Part shown: in pieces, positions 42,259-49,867 of the stretch
Layout of the letters: the number at the start of each line of letters is the position of its first letter
Position numbering within the stretch: the first letter of the stretch is position 1
Assembly: GCA_964390005.1 (NCBI GenBank)
Contig: CAYMGM010000001.1
Coordinates: 372,001 to 436,000 of the forward strand
From: CAYMGM01 sp964390005
Lineage (GTDB): Bacteria; Pseudomonadota; Alphaproteobacteria; UBA9219
Length of the DNA stretch: 64,000 nt
Reading direction: 5' to 3'
Program-made: the position numbers and the translations under genes
The notes under the pieces: generated by a model
Databases searched by the model: none
The model's input: only the letters and a program-made list of their open reading frames with translations
Told to the model about the DNA's origin: nothing

Positions 42259-43463
42259 TGTCTGAGAAAGTTAACGTTGTCGTCGCCTCGACAAGCCCCC
42301 TCAAAATAAAAGCTGTTGAATTAGCCTTCCGTTCTTTCGATGCCGAAGCCAAGATTACGGCCATCAACACCAAGTCAGGCGTCAACGAACAGCCTATGGG
42401 CGATGAAACCATCGAGGGTGCCTATAACAGAATGCGCCAAATCAAAGAGCAGGCCCCCGGTGCTGATTTTTATGTCGCCATAGAAAATGGCCTTTTCTTT
42501 GAGGATGACGAATATATCGATAAAGCTGTCGTTCTGATGTCCTCTGCCGATGGCGCAGCGCATGTCGAGACATCTAGGGGCGTCGCGTTTCCAACGGAAA
42601 TGGTTCGCATCGCGCAAGAGCGCGGCTTTGATAAAACGACCGTCGGCGCAGTCATGAAGGAAAACGGCGTCGTGTTCGATGCGGCAGATCCGCATCTTGC
42701 CCTGACAGGCGTTTCACGCAGAACGCTTCTGACCGACACAATCCACCAGCTTCTCGAAGACCATTTTTCATTGCCGAAAAATCCGACCTTCCCCGTTACC
42801 TTCAAAGCCGATGATGTCCTCCTTTATCAAACATCCGTCGAACTTATCGGACTCAAGGGCGAGCCGCTGGATACCTGCCGTATTTACACCCAAGGGATTA
42901 GAAACCTGCAACAAGCCGTGAGGCAAAAGGAAGTCAGGCAAGACGCGCTTGAAATCGGAAACACAACGATCATTGGCTATCCCGATGGGCAAACCAAAAC
43001 CTATTCAGAAGCTGAAATGGCCGCTGTTTTTAATGCGTATCATGAAAGCATCAAAGTCCAAGCCACGCGCGCCCATACGATCCGCCTGTCGTTAGAAGGC
43101 GGTTTTACGGGCGGAGATCTTGATGATCCCATCGTCGTTTCACTGGCCCACTTAAGCGACAAGGATTTTGCGCGCGTTGTCACGATCGTCAACGATCTGC
43201 AAACGCCAAGTATTAAAAAAGAGTATGCAGATGGCGGCGGTGATTTTGGTTATTATGTCCGCATGGGGCTGGAAGGTCAGTCTTGGTATGAAGATGCCAA
43301 GGTTGTTTTCAATGGTGGCCCGTTTTCGCGGACACCGCTGATTGTTGAGGAATTAAAGGAAATCCTCGGCGCCTATGAGCCCCCGGCCCCAACACAAGCG
43401 TTGGGTCGCGCCCTTGCCAACCGCGTCCCTGCGGCGGCGCCAAAGCCCGGCGAGCAAAAATAA
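42258..43463 (+). CDS. DUF84-type (YjjX) inosine/xanthosine triphosphatase with extra C-terminal domain
   Basis: The N-terminal ~175 residues match the non-canonical NTP phosphatase YjjX/DUF84: VVVASTSPLKIKAVELAF, SGVNEQPMGDETIEGAYNRM and FYVAIENGLF. Such enzymes hydrolyse ITP and XTP to keep them out of nucleic acids. Standalone members are about 170-180 residues; here a further ~220 residues form an unrecognised domain, including YTQGIRNLQQAVRQKEV and GGGDFGYYVRMGLEGQSWYEDA, with a Pro/Ala-rich tail. It is translationally coupled to the unknown gene before it. The fusion suggests a dedicated pathway, possibly repair or sensing of damaged nucleotides. Confidence 0.82.
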   Translation: MSEKVNVVVASTSPLKIKAVELAFRSFDAEAKITAINTKSGVNEQPMGDETIEGAYNRMRQIKEQAPGADFYVAIENGLFFEDDEYIDKAVVLMSSADGAAHVETSRGVAFPTEMVRIAQERGFDKTTVGAVMKENGVVFDAADPHLALTGVSRRTLLTDTIHQLLEDHFSLPKNPTFPVTFKADDVLLYQTSVELIGLKGEPLDTCRIYTQGIRNLQQAVRQKEVRQDALEIGNTTIIGYPDGQTKTYSEAEMAAVFNAYHESIKVQATRAHTIRLSLEGGFTGGDLDDPIVVSLAHLSDKDFARVVTIVNDLQTPSIKKEYADGGGDFGYYVRMGLEGQSWYEDAKVVFNGGPFSRTPLIVEELKEILGAYEPPAPTQALGRALANRVPAAAPKPGEQK

Positions 43464-43486
43464 GTCTGTTTCAAAGGGGGGATTGA

Positions 43487-44587
43487 TTAATCCCCCATCG
43501 AGATCCCAAGGCCGCGTGCGGTTTGAACCAGCGAGCCTTCGGGATCGACAGACTGATAATGCTGGATCGCTTCGCTAATCGGCACATCCGTCACTTGGCG
43601 ATTGGACCAAGCCACCATGCGGTCAACCTTGCCTTGTTGGATCAGATCCACGGCATGAACGCCGAAACAAGCGGCCAAGACGCGGTCCTGCGCGCTAGGC
43701 TGGCCGCCGCGTTGAATATGTCCCAAAACGGTCACGCGCGATTCAGCCTGACAAAGCTCGGAGATCTGCGCCCCCAAATAATGGCCGATGCCGCCCAAGC
43801 GCGATTGACCGCCGAAAAACTCTTTCATGATGTTTTCGCCCGAGGCCGTCCGCACGGCTTCCGAGACGACGATCAGCGCAAAATTGCGGCCATTGTCGCG
43901 GATCTTATGAATATGAGCCGCGATCTTATCCAACTTATAGGGGATTTCGGGGATCAAAATCACATCCGCGCCGCCCGCAATACCTGCCGTCAACGCAATA
44001 TGCCCTGCATCGCGCCCCATCACTTCTAAAACCATGATGCGGTCGTGACTGGCTGCTGTCGGTTGCAAACGGTCCAAAGCCTCGGTCGCGACGGCCACCG
44101 CCGTGTCAAAACCAATCGACGTTTCTGTTTTCCCCAAATCATTGTCGATTGTTTTCGGAATGCCGATCAGCGGAAAACCGCCTTGCTGGGCCAATTTTTG
44201 CAAAATAGCCAAGCTGCCGTCGCCGCCAATGCCAATCAACGCTTCGCATCCCAAAGACCGGAAAGCTTGGATAATCTCATCCGAGCGGTCTTTGGTCGTC
44301 CCGTCCGGCATCGGATAGGCAAAGGGGTTGCCTTTGTTCGTCGTTCCCAGAATCGTCCCACCTTGGCGCAACATGACCGTATCGACGCTTTGCGGCGTCA
44401 TGACGCAATATTGAGGCGGATCGGTCAAAAGGCCGTGGGTGCCGTCTTTAATGCCGATGACCTCCCAGTTCATGGTCGAGGCATGCAGCACAACGGCGCG
44501 CAAAACGGCATTCAGGCCCGCGCAATCGCCGCCACTGGTTAAAATCGCGATACGTTTTTCTGGTTTCGAGGACATGTGAAGGCTCAT
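43487..44587 (-). CDS. pfkA: 6-phosphofructokinase
   Basis: Glycolytic enzyme converting fructose-6-phosphate to the 1,6-bisphosphate, 366 residues. Phosphoryl-donor loop GIGGDGSLAIL and catalytic loop GIPKTIDNDL are clear, as are the N-terminal TSGGDCAGLNAVLRA and the MGRDAGHIAL substrate segment. The Gly after GGD favours ATP as donor, but Lys in PKTIDND is the residue found in pyrophosphate-dependent enzymes, so it belongs to the mixed group and donor choice is uncertain. Starts M1 or M5 (44575) are both possible; neither has a strong ribosome site. Confidence 0.92.
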   Translation of the reverse strand: MSLHMSSKPEKRIAILTSGGDCAGLNAVLRAVVLHASTMNWEVIGIKDGTHGLLTDPPQYCVMTPQSVDTVMLRQGGTILGTTNKGNPFAYPMPDGTTKDRSDEIIQAFRSLGCEALIGIGGDGSLAILQKLAQQGGFPLIGIPKTIDNDLGKTETSIGFDTAVAVATEALDRLQPTAASHDRIMVLEVMGRDAGHIALTAGIAGGADVILIPEIPYKLDKIAAHIHKIRDNGRNFALIVVSEAVRTASGENIMKEFFGGQSRLGGIGHYLGAQISELCQAESRVTVLGHIQRGGQPSAQDRVLAACFGVHAVDLIQQGKVDRMVAWSNRQVTDVPISEAIQHYQSVDPEGSLVQTARGLGISMGD

Positions 44588-44729
44588 AAAATCAACTGTT
44601 CAGGGGAAAGAGTATCTTCTTAGCAAAAAAAACGGCACAAAGGAACGGCCATATGGATCAAAATCTTGGTAACGGCACCTCTTTTATGATAAAAAAAGAA
44701 AACAGCCAGAAAAGATAGATGCGCCCAAA

Positions 44730-44930
44730 ATGATCGAACAAGAAAAATTACGCGAGCGGCTTGAAGAACTTAAGGCCGAACACAGGGATCTTGACGACGC
44801 GATTACCGCTTTGGCTCAACGGCCCATGCCAGATATGGTCCAGATACACCGCCTGAAAAAGCGCAAGCTTCAGCTAAGAGACGATATTATCCGTCTGGAA
44901 AGCCAGCTTTTGCCTGACATTATTGCTTAA
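44730..44930 (+). CDS. DUF465 (YdcH-like) small coiled-coil protein
   Basis: A 66-residue charged helical protein. Sequence pattern L-x-x-L-K-x-E-H-R-D-L-D-D-x-I near the N-terminus and IHRLKKRKLQLRDDI in the second half are the DUF465 signature. It probably forms a two-helix coiled coil. Its function is unknown in general. It is a lone gene between divergent pfkA and convergent accA, 9 nt from the accA stop. An ATG with GATAGATG context starts it. Confidence 0.88.
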   Translation: MIEQEKLRERLEELKAEHRDLDDAITALAQRPMPDMVQIHRLKKRKLQLRDDIIRLESQLLPDIIA

Positions 44931-44939
44931 GCAAAACAA

Positions 44940-45890
44940 TTAAGCGTTTTGGCGCCCCATGGCCAAGAACTTGGCATGGCGGGCAGCCAGCAGCGTTTTC
45001 CCATCCATCTGCGACAAATCCGACAAATGACGGATCAAGACGCCTTCGACTTCGGACAGCGTCTGTTGCGGCAAGCGGTGCGCCCCGCCCAGCGGCTCGG
45101 GAATAATCTCGTCAATCACGCCGAGTTGCAAAAGATCTTGGGCCGTTAAGCGTAAAGCCGACGCCGCATCGGCCGCCGCCGACGCGCTGCGCCATAAAAT
45201 AGACGCGCAACCTTCGGGTGAGATCACCGAATAAATGGCATGTTCAAGCATCAAGACTCGGTCGCCCGCTGCAATGGCAATCGCGCCGCCCGAGCCGCCT
45301 TCGCCGATCACGCAAGAAACCAGCGGCACTTGAACCGACAAGCAAACCTCGATCGAACGCGCAATGGCCTGCGCTTGGCCGCGCGCTTCGGCATCAATAC
45401 CGGGGAAAGCCCCTGCCGTATCGACAAACGTCACAACAGGCAAACCAAAATGGTCGGCCATTTCCATCAAACGTTGCGCTTTGCGATAGCCTTCGGGTTT
45501 GGCCATGCCAAAATTGTGCTGGATGCGCGTTTCCGTATCGTGCCCACGTTCTTGCCCGATGATCACACAGCTACGCCCGCCCACGCGGCCCAAGCCGCCG
45601 ATAATGGCTTGGTCGTCGGCAAAGCCGCGGTCGCCCGCCAAAGGCGTGAAATCGCGGACAAGAGCTTTGATATAATCCAAGCAATGCGGGCGGTCGGGAT
45701 GACGCGCAACCTGAACTTTTTGCGCAGGCGTCAATTTGCCGTAAATGCTGCGCAACTGGCGATCGACTTTGTCCTGCAGACGCCCAACTTCGTCGGCAAT
45801 ATTGACCTGCCCGTCATCCGATAAATGACGAAGCTCTTCGATCTTTGCTTCCAACTCAGCCACGGGCTTTTCAAAATCAAGCACCTGCAT
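44940..45890 (-). CDS. accA: Acetyl-CoA carboxylase carboxyltransferase subunit alpha
   Basis: Transfers the carboxyl group from biotin to acetyl-CoA in the first step of fatty acid synthesis, with AccD. From MQVLDFEKP it has 316 residues, the normal length; the in-frame ATG at 45956 would add 22 residues absent in the family. Conserved blocks: FGMAKPEGYRKAQRLM, FVDTAGAFPGIDAEARGQ, IGEGGSGGAIAI and MLEHAIYSVISPEGCASILW. It is the last of the eipB-tsaB-rimI-accA series on the minus strand, 93 nt after rimI. Confidence 0.97.
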   Translation of the reverse strand: MQVLDFEKPVAELEAKIEELRHLSDDGQVNIADEVGRLQDKVDRQLRSIYGKLTPAQKVQVARHPDRPHCLDYIKALVRDFTPLAGDRGFADDQAIIGGLGRVGGRSCVIIGQERGHDTETRIQHNFGMAKPEGYRKAQRLMEMADHFGLPVVTFVDTAGAFPGIDAEARGQAQAIARSIEVCLSVQVPLVSCVIGEGGSGGAIAIAAGDRVLMLEHAIYSVISPEGCASILWRSASAAADAASALRLTAQDLLQLGVIDEIIPEPLGGAHRLPQQTLSEVEGVLIRHLSDLSQMDGKTLLAARHAKFLAMGRQNA

Positions 45891-45983
45891 TTTTCTCACC
45901 ATTTTCTCTGACCGTTCAAGGGACGGCGGTTTCTTGTCAACGCCCATAGCTATCACGCCTGTCCCGCCAGCGCAAACAGCACG

Positions 45984-46448
45984 TTAACCGGCCTGACGTC
46001 CAAGCCATTTAAAGCAATAGGCGTCAACGGCCCCTTCCGCGCGTTTATAGTAATTTTTCCGCGTACCAATCAAATCGAACCCGGCTTGGCGGTACAGGCT
46101 TTGTGCCGCCGCATTATCTGCGGCAACTTCAAGAAAAGCGCCGCCATCAGGAGCAAAATGCAAGGCCGCCTTTAACAACTTACCGCCGATCCCCTGGGCG
46201 CGCTTATCCGGATGAACGCAAAAGGTTAAAATCTCAAGCGCTTCGACATCCTGTTGCGCCAGTAAAAAGCCGACAATCTGGTTCGCTTGCCGGGCAAGCA
46301 CAAGGCGTGTCGTCTCAAGCGCCAAACTTCCCGACAATTGCGCGCTCGACCAGCTTTCGCCTGCAAAGCAAAGCGCATGCAATGACGCAAGCGAAAGCGA
46401 CAACGAAGCATCGGCGCACGGACAGTCGATAAGGCTGAGCTTGATCAA
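45984..46448 (-). CDS. rimI: Ribosomal-protein-alanine N-acetyltransferase RimI
   Basis: GNAT enzyme that acetylates the N-terminus of ribosomal protein S18, 154 residues. The acetyl-CoA loop is HPDKRAQGIGGKLL, and the C-terminal signature LYRQAGFDLIGTRKNYYKR is diagnostic for RimI. The ATG overlaps the tsaB stop by 4 nt, the usual tsaB-rimI pairing. Nothing abnormal in the sequence. Confidence 0.93.
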   Translation of the reverse strand: MIKLSLIDCPCADASLSLSLASLHALCFAGESWSSAQLSGSLALETTRLVLARQANQIVGFLLAQQDVEALEILTFCVHPDKRAQGIGGKLLKAALHFAPDGGAFLEVAADNAAAQSLYRQAGFDLIGTRKNYYKRAEGAVDAYCFKWLGRQAG

Positions 46449-47110
46449 ACGCCGCCCCCCTGCCCTGTCTCCAACGGCTTTTTGACCGTGACATCTGGCG
46501 GACGTAAGTAAAAAGGGGTGGGCAAAAAGGCCGCTTCGTCTGAAACATTTTCTGCCACAAGACGACAGGCCGTAAGGATCTCAGCTTCGCGCAGCGGTGC
46601 AATGACGGCGCCAGGCCATAAAGCGCCTAACGAATCAAAAGCATCGCCACGCACGCAACAAGCGCCATAGCGCGCGAAACAATCAGGCGTTGCCATCAAA
46701 GCTTCCTCAGAAGGGCCGCCTTCAGGCGTATATTGGGCAAAAAGCTCGGCGCGTTTGGATTCAAGGACGATCAAAAGATCCCCCCGCCCCCCCTCGGCCA
46801 GATGTTGCGCACGATGAAGAACAAACCGGTCAACGCCCCAAACGGGCTTGGCCGCCGCCAGTCCCAAACCTTTGGCTGCCGCCAGCCCCACACGAACGCC
46901 CGTAAAACTGCCTGGCCCTTTCGTCACGGCGATGCCGTCAAGATCTGTAAAACCAACCCTCGCTTCTTCCAGCGCCTGCTGAACAAGCGGCAGTAAACGC
47001 GCATCTTGCCCACGCGCCATCGTTTCAGCAAAAGACGCCAAAACAACGCCATCGCGCCAAACGCACACCGCGGCAGCCGACGAAGCAGTATCAAGACCCA
47101 GTATCAACAT
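46445..47110 (-). CDS. tsaB: tRNA threonylcarbamoyladenosine biosynthesis protein TsaB
   Basis: Non-catalytic ASKHA-fold partner of TsaD in making t6A37 on ANN-decoding tRNAs. 221 residues: LILGLDTASSAAAVCVW at the start, the helix RGQDARLLPLVQQAL and VTKGPGSFTGVRVGLAAAKGLGLA. Overlaps rimI by 4 nt and follows eipB by 12 nt. tsaC, tsaD and tsaE are not in the window. Confidence 0.95.
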   Translation of the reverse strand: MLILGLDTASSAAAVCVWRDGVVLASFAETMARGQDARLLPLVQQALEEARVGFTDLDGIAVTKGPGSFTGVRVGLAAAKGLGLAAAKPVWGVDRFVLHRAQHLAEGGRGDLLIVLESKRAELFAQYTPEGGPSEEALMATPDCFARYGACCVRGDAFDSLGALWPGAVIAPLREAEILTACRLVAENVSDEAAFLPTPFYLRPPDVTVKKPLETGQGGGV

Positions 47111-47122
47111 CGGCGGCAGCTT

Positions 47123-48043
47123 TTACGATTTCGTACAGGAAAAGGTCGGCGCTGGCTCTAAGCCCACCAAAATGCCTTGGACGACAAAATCGCCGTAGTC
47201 GATGCGCATGAAACGCGCCACGCCATTGTTCTGAAGCATTAAATCCATTTCATAATCAGGCAATCCTGAAGCGCCTGACGTTGTATCAGGCTTATAGAAT
47301 GACAAACGCACAGGCCAGTAAGGCTCTTTTAACAAAGGATTATCTCGAACTGAAGGCGCTAGATCCGGCGTTCCTTCATCCACCTTTCGCGCGCCGATAA
47401 AGGCGCTAACATCCGCGGCCCCTTCCTCGTCCGAGCCATCGAAAACGCGGCGCGTAAACATTTTATCTCCCGCCAAAGCGCGGTTAAGAATCATCCGCGT
47501 ATGAGCCGTTGGGAAAATCGTTTCTTCAGGCAGTTTGACATTGGCTTTGTCTTTGGGGAGAGAATAAGTCGCAAGCCCGCCCTTTGCCCCTAACGTCGCA
47601 ATGCCTTTGAAATTTTCGGATTCTTTGCCGTCCGAGATCCGGCGCACTTGAAAACGATACTTTTTTTCGTCTTTTGATTCCCAGCTCAAAACCGAGCTGT
47701 TGACTTCGGTATCGTCGCCTTCGGCATACTGAAAACGCAGCGATAGATGCTGCTGAATGGCCCAGCCATCGCACGTATCTTCCCAGTCATAAAGCATTTT
47801 GCCTGAAACGTTTACAATCGGCGAACCATTCTTAACCGAAGCCAACGACATACGATAAATCGCACGATGTGGCGTGATGTGGATTGCTTCTTGAGACGGC
47901 ACAGCCGCGGCAAGAGCCGAAGGAAGCGTCAAATTATCTTTGACTTGATGCCGTGCAAAGGCCCAAGCGCCAAGCGCTAGCAAAACAACCACAAGCAGTG
48001 CGGCAAGTGCCCCTTTTTTAATCGTATCCTTCATTCGATTCAT
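47123..48043 (-). CDS. eipB: EipB-like periplasmic envelope-integrity protein (DUF1849)
   Basis: EipB is a beta-spiral periplasmic protein required for envelope integrity in Brucella and conserved in alphaproteobacteria. This 306-residue protein has an N-terminal membrane/signal segment (about 9-30), then the DUF1849 pattern: ITPHRAIYRMSL, MLYDWEDTCDGWAIQQHLSLRF, and a late Cys C303 in PTFSC that would form the conserved disulfide with C91. It heads the tsaB-rimI-accA series on the minus strand with a ribosome site AGGG before ATG. Divergent from the chemoreceptor gene across 257 nt that show no other feature. Confidence 0.9.
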   Translation of the reverse strand: MNRMKDTIKKGALAALLVVVLLALGAWAFARHQVKDNLTLPSALAAAVPSQEAIHITPHRAIYRMSLASVKNGSPIVNVSGKMLYDWEDTCDGWAIQQHLSLRFQYAEGDDTEVNSSVLSWESKDEKKYRFQVRRISDGKESENFKGIATLGAKGGLATYSLPKDKANVKLPEETIFPTAHTRMILNRALAGDKMFTRRVFDGSDEEGAADVSAFIGARKVDEGTPDLAPSVRDNPLLKEPYWPVRLSFYKPDTTSGASGLPDYEMDLMLQNNGVARFMRIDYGDFVVQGILVGLEPAPTFSCTKS

Positions 48044-48300
48044 CCCATACCCTGTTCATTGGGTGGTAGCACGATTCAGAGCCTCTTGCACCTGTTCCGA
48101 TGGCTCGCCTTTTTACGCATTATTCTTGCTATGACTTATATTTTTTGAAAAATGTGTATAACTGATAGACAATAAACAAAAAGCTTAAAAGACAAAGACA
48201 AAAATCTTCGCACAATTAACCAAAATATGATTTAATCCGGTTCATCGAAGCTTTTCTAATCTTATCCCGCCTTTCCCCTCCCTATCCTAAGGAACCGTCC

Positions 48301-49803
48301 ATGCAATGGTGGAACCGTCTAGGCCTGATCGGTAAGCTTTTCGCGCCGCAAGCCTTGGTTGTTTTTGTTTGTATCCTGATTATTGTCACCGCCAGTTTAG
48401 GCTTTGACGATGCCCAAAAACGCATCACGCGGATTTTAGAGAACGATGTCGCGCGCTCGCTTTTGATGATGGAGCTGGATTCAAAACTCCCCGCCGTCGC
48501 CGCCGCACAAAAAGACGTGCTTATGGCCAAGGATGAAACAATGGCGGCTGAAAAACGCGCTTCCTTTACAATGACAAGCAAAGACCTAAGCGATCGCGCC
48601 GAGAAAATGGCGGCCATGATCCGTAATCCTGAACGCAAAACACTTATCCGTACAATCCAAACGGAATTGAATACCTACTATGCGCTCTGCGAAAAAAGTT
48701 TTGCTTTAAAGAAAGACGGCGACGAAGCTGGCGCGATGCAATTGTCCGCGACCGAGGCCGCCGCCAAACGACAACACATCAGCGAATTGGTGCAAAACCT
48801 TTTAGAATCTTACAAAGCCGATATGCTGGCCAGCAAAGACGCGCTTCTTGACGACACACAAAAGATCAAGCTTTACCATGCTCTTTTTGCCGTTTTGGGG
48901 CTTGGTTTTTCCTATTACATTCTGTATCGCATCGCGCGCTCGGTTATCGCGCAACGCCATAACGAAATGCTGAAACTTGCCGACGCTTTTGAGCAAAATA
49001 TTAGCCATATCGTTCAAGATGTCGGCAAAAAAGCTGGCGATATGAAATCGGCTGCCGATACGCTGATGGGATCGTCGCAGGAAGCCAACAAGCTTTCCGA
49101 CAATGTCGCCAGCGCTGCCGAGCAAACATCGGCCAATATGCAAACCGTGGCTTCAGCCACCGAAGAGTTGACGACATCCATCAACGAAATCACGCATCAA
49201 GTCGCCGACACGACGCAAATCACGCAGCGCGCCGTGGATCAAGCGCGTGAGACGTCGCAAACCGTCAAAGTCTTGGCCGAAACGGCGCAAAAAATCGGCG
49301 AAGTAGTCAGCTTGATCAACGACATCGCCAATCAGACAAACTTGCTAGCGCTGAATGCAACGATCGAAGCCGCGCGCGCGGGCGAAGCGGGTAAAGGCTT
49401 TGCCGTCGTCGCCAGTGAAGTCAAAACCCTTGCTGGGCAAACATCCAAAGCAACGGAAGAAATCTCGGCCCAGATTGGATCGGTCCAAAGCCAAACCCGG
49501 ACAACCGTCGATTCAATCGCCCGTATTGAAGAAACCATCGTCGGTATTGATCAAATCACAACGCGCATCGCCTCGGCCGTCGAAGAACAAGGCGCAGCCA
49601 CGCAAGAGATTGCGCGCAACATCAGCGAAGCCACGGCAGGCAGCAAAGACGTCTCGCACAATGTCGGCAAGGTCAGCCGTGCCTCGGAAGAGGTCGGCAT
49701 TATCGCCGTTCAAGTCCAAGTCACGTCGGACAATCTGACAGCTCAATCCAAAACGCTGATGGACCGCGTTGAAGATTTCCTGAAACAGGTACGCCAAAGC
49801 TAA
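48301..49803 (+). CDS. Methyl-accepting chemotaxis protein
   Basis: Transmembrane chemoreceptor of 500 residues. TM1 about 14-33, a helical ligand domain (four-helix-bundle type, about 35-190), TM2 about 191-209, then a cytoplasmic signalling domain. The conserved hairpin tip is IANQTNLLALNATIEAARAGEAGKGFAVVA in two parts around residues 343-370. Only about 15 residues separate TM2 from the coiled coil, so a standard HAMP linker is missing or strongly reduced. No C-terminal CheR tether. Ribosome site AAGGA precedes ATG by 8 nt. No che genes are in the window. Confidence 0.94.
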   Translation: MQWWNRLGLIGKLFAPQALVVFVCILIIVTASLGFDDAQKRITRILENDVARSLLMMELDSKLPAVAAAQKDVLMAKDETMAAEKRASFTMTSKDLSDRAEKMAAMIRNPERKTLIRTIQTELNTYYALCEKSFALKKDGDEAGAMQLSATEAAAKRQHISELVQNLLESYKADMLASKDALLDDTQKIKLYHALFAVLGLGFSYYILYRIARSVIAQRHNEMLKLADAFEQNISHIVQDVGKKAGDMKSAADTLMGSSQEANKLSDNVASAAEQTSANMQTVASATEELTTSINEITHQVADTTQITQRAVDQARETSQTVKVLAETAQKIGEVVSLINDIANQTNLLALNATIEAARAGEAGKGFAVVASEVKTLAGQTSKATEEISAQIGSVQSQTRTTVDSIARIEETIVGIDQITTRIASAVEEQGAATQEIARNISEATAGSKDVSHNVGKVSRASEEVGIIAVQVQVTSDNLTAQSKTLMDRVEDFLKQVRQS

Positions 49804-49817
49804 TACCCCTCAATCAC

Positions 49818-49852
49818 AAAAAACCCCCGTCAGAAATGACGGGGGTTTTTTA
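49818..49852. terminator. Bidirectional terminator between the MCP gene and aspS
   Basis: A perfect stem AAAAAACCCCCGTCA / TGACGGGGGTTTTTT with loop GAAA. It has a T-run on both strands, so it ends both convergent transcripts. Confidence 0.95.
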
Positions 49853-49867
49853 TTGGAAAAGCTAAGC

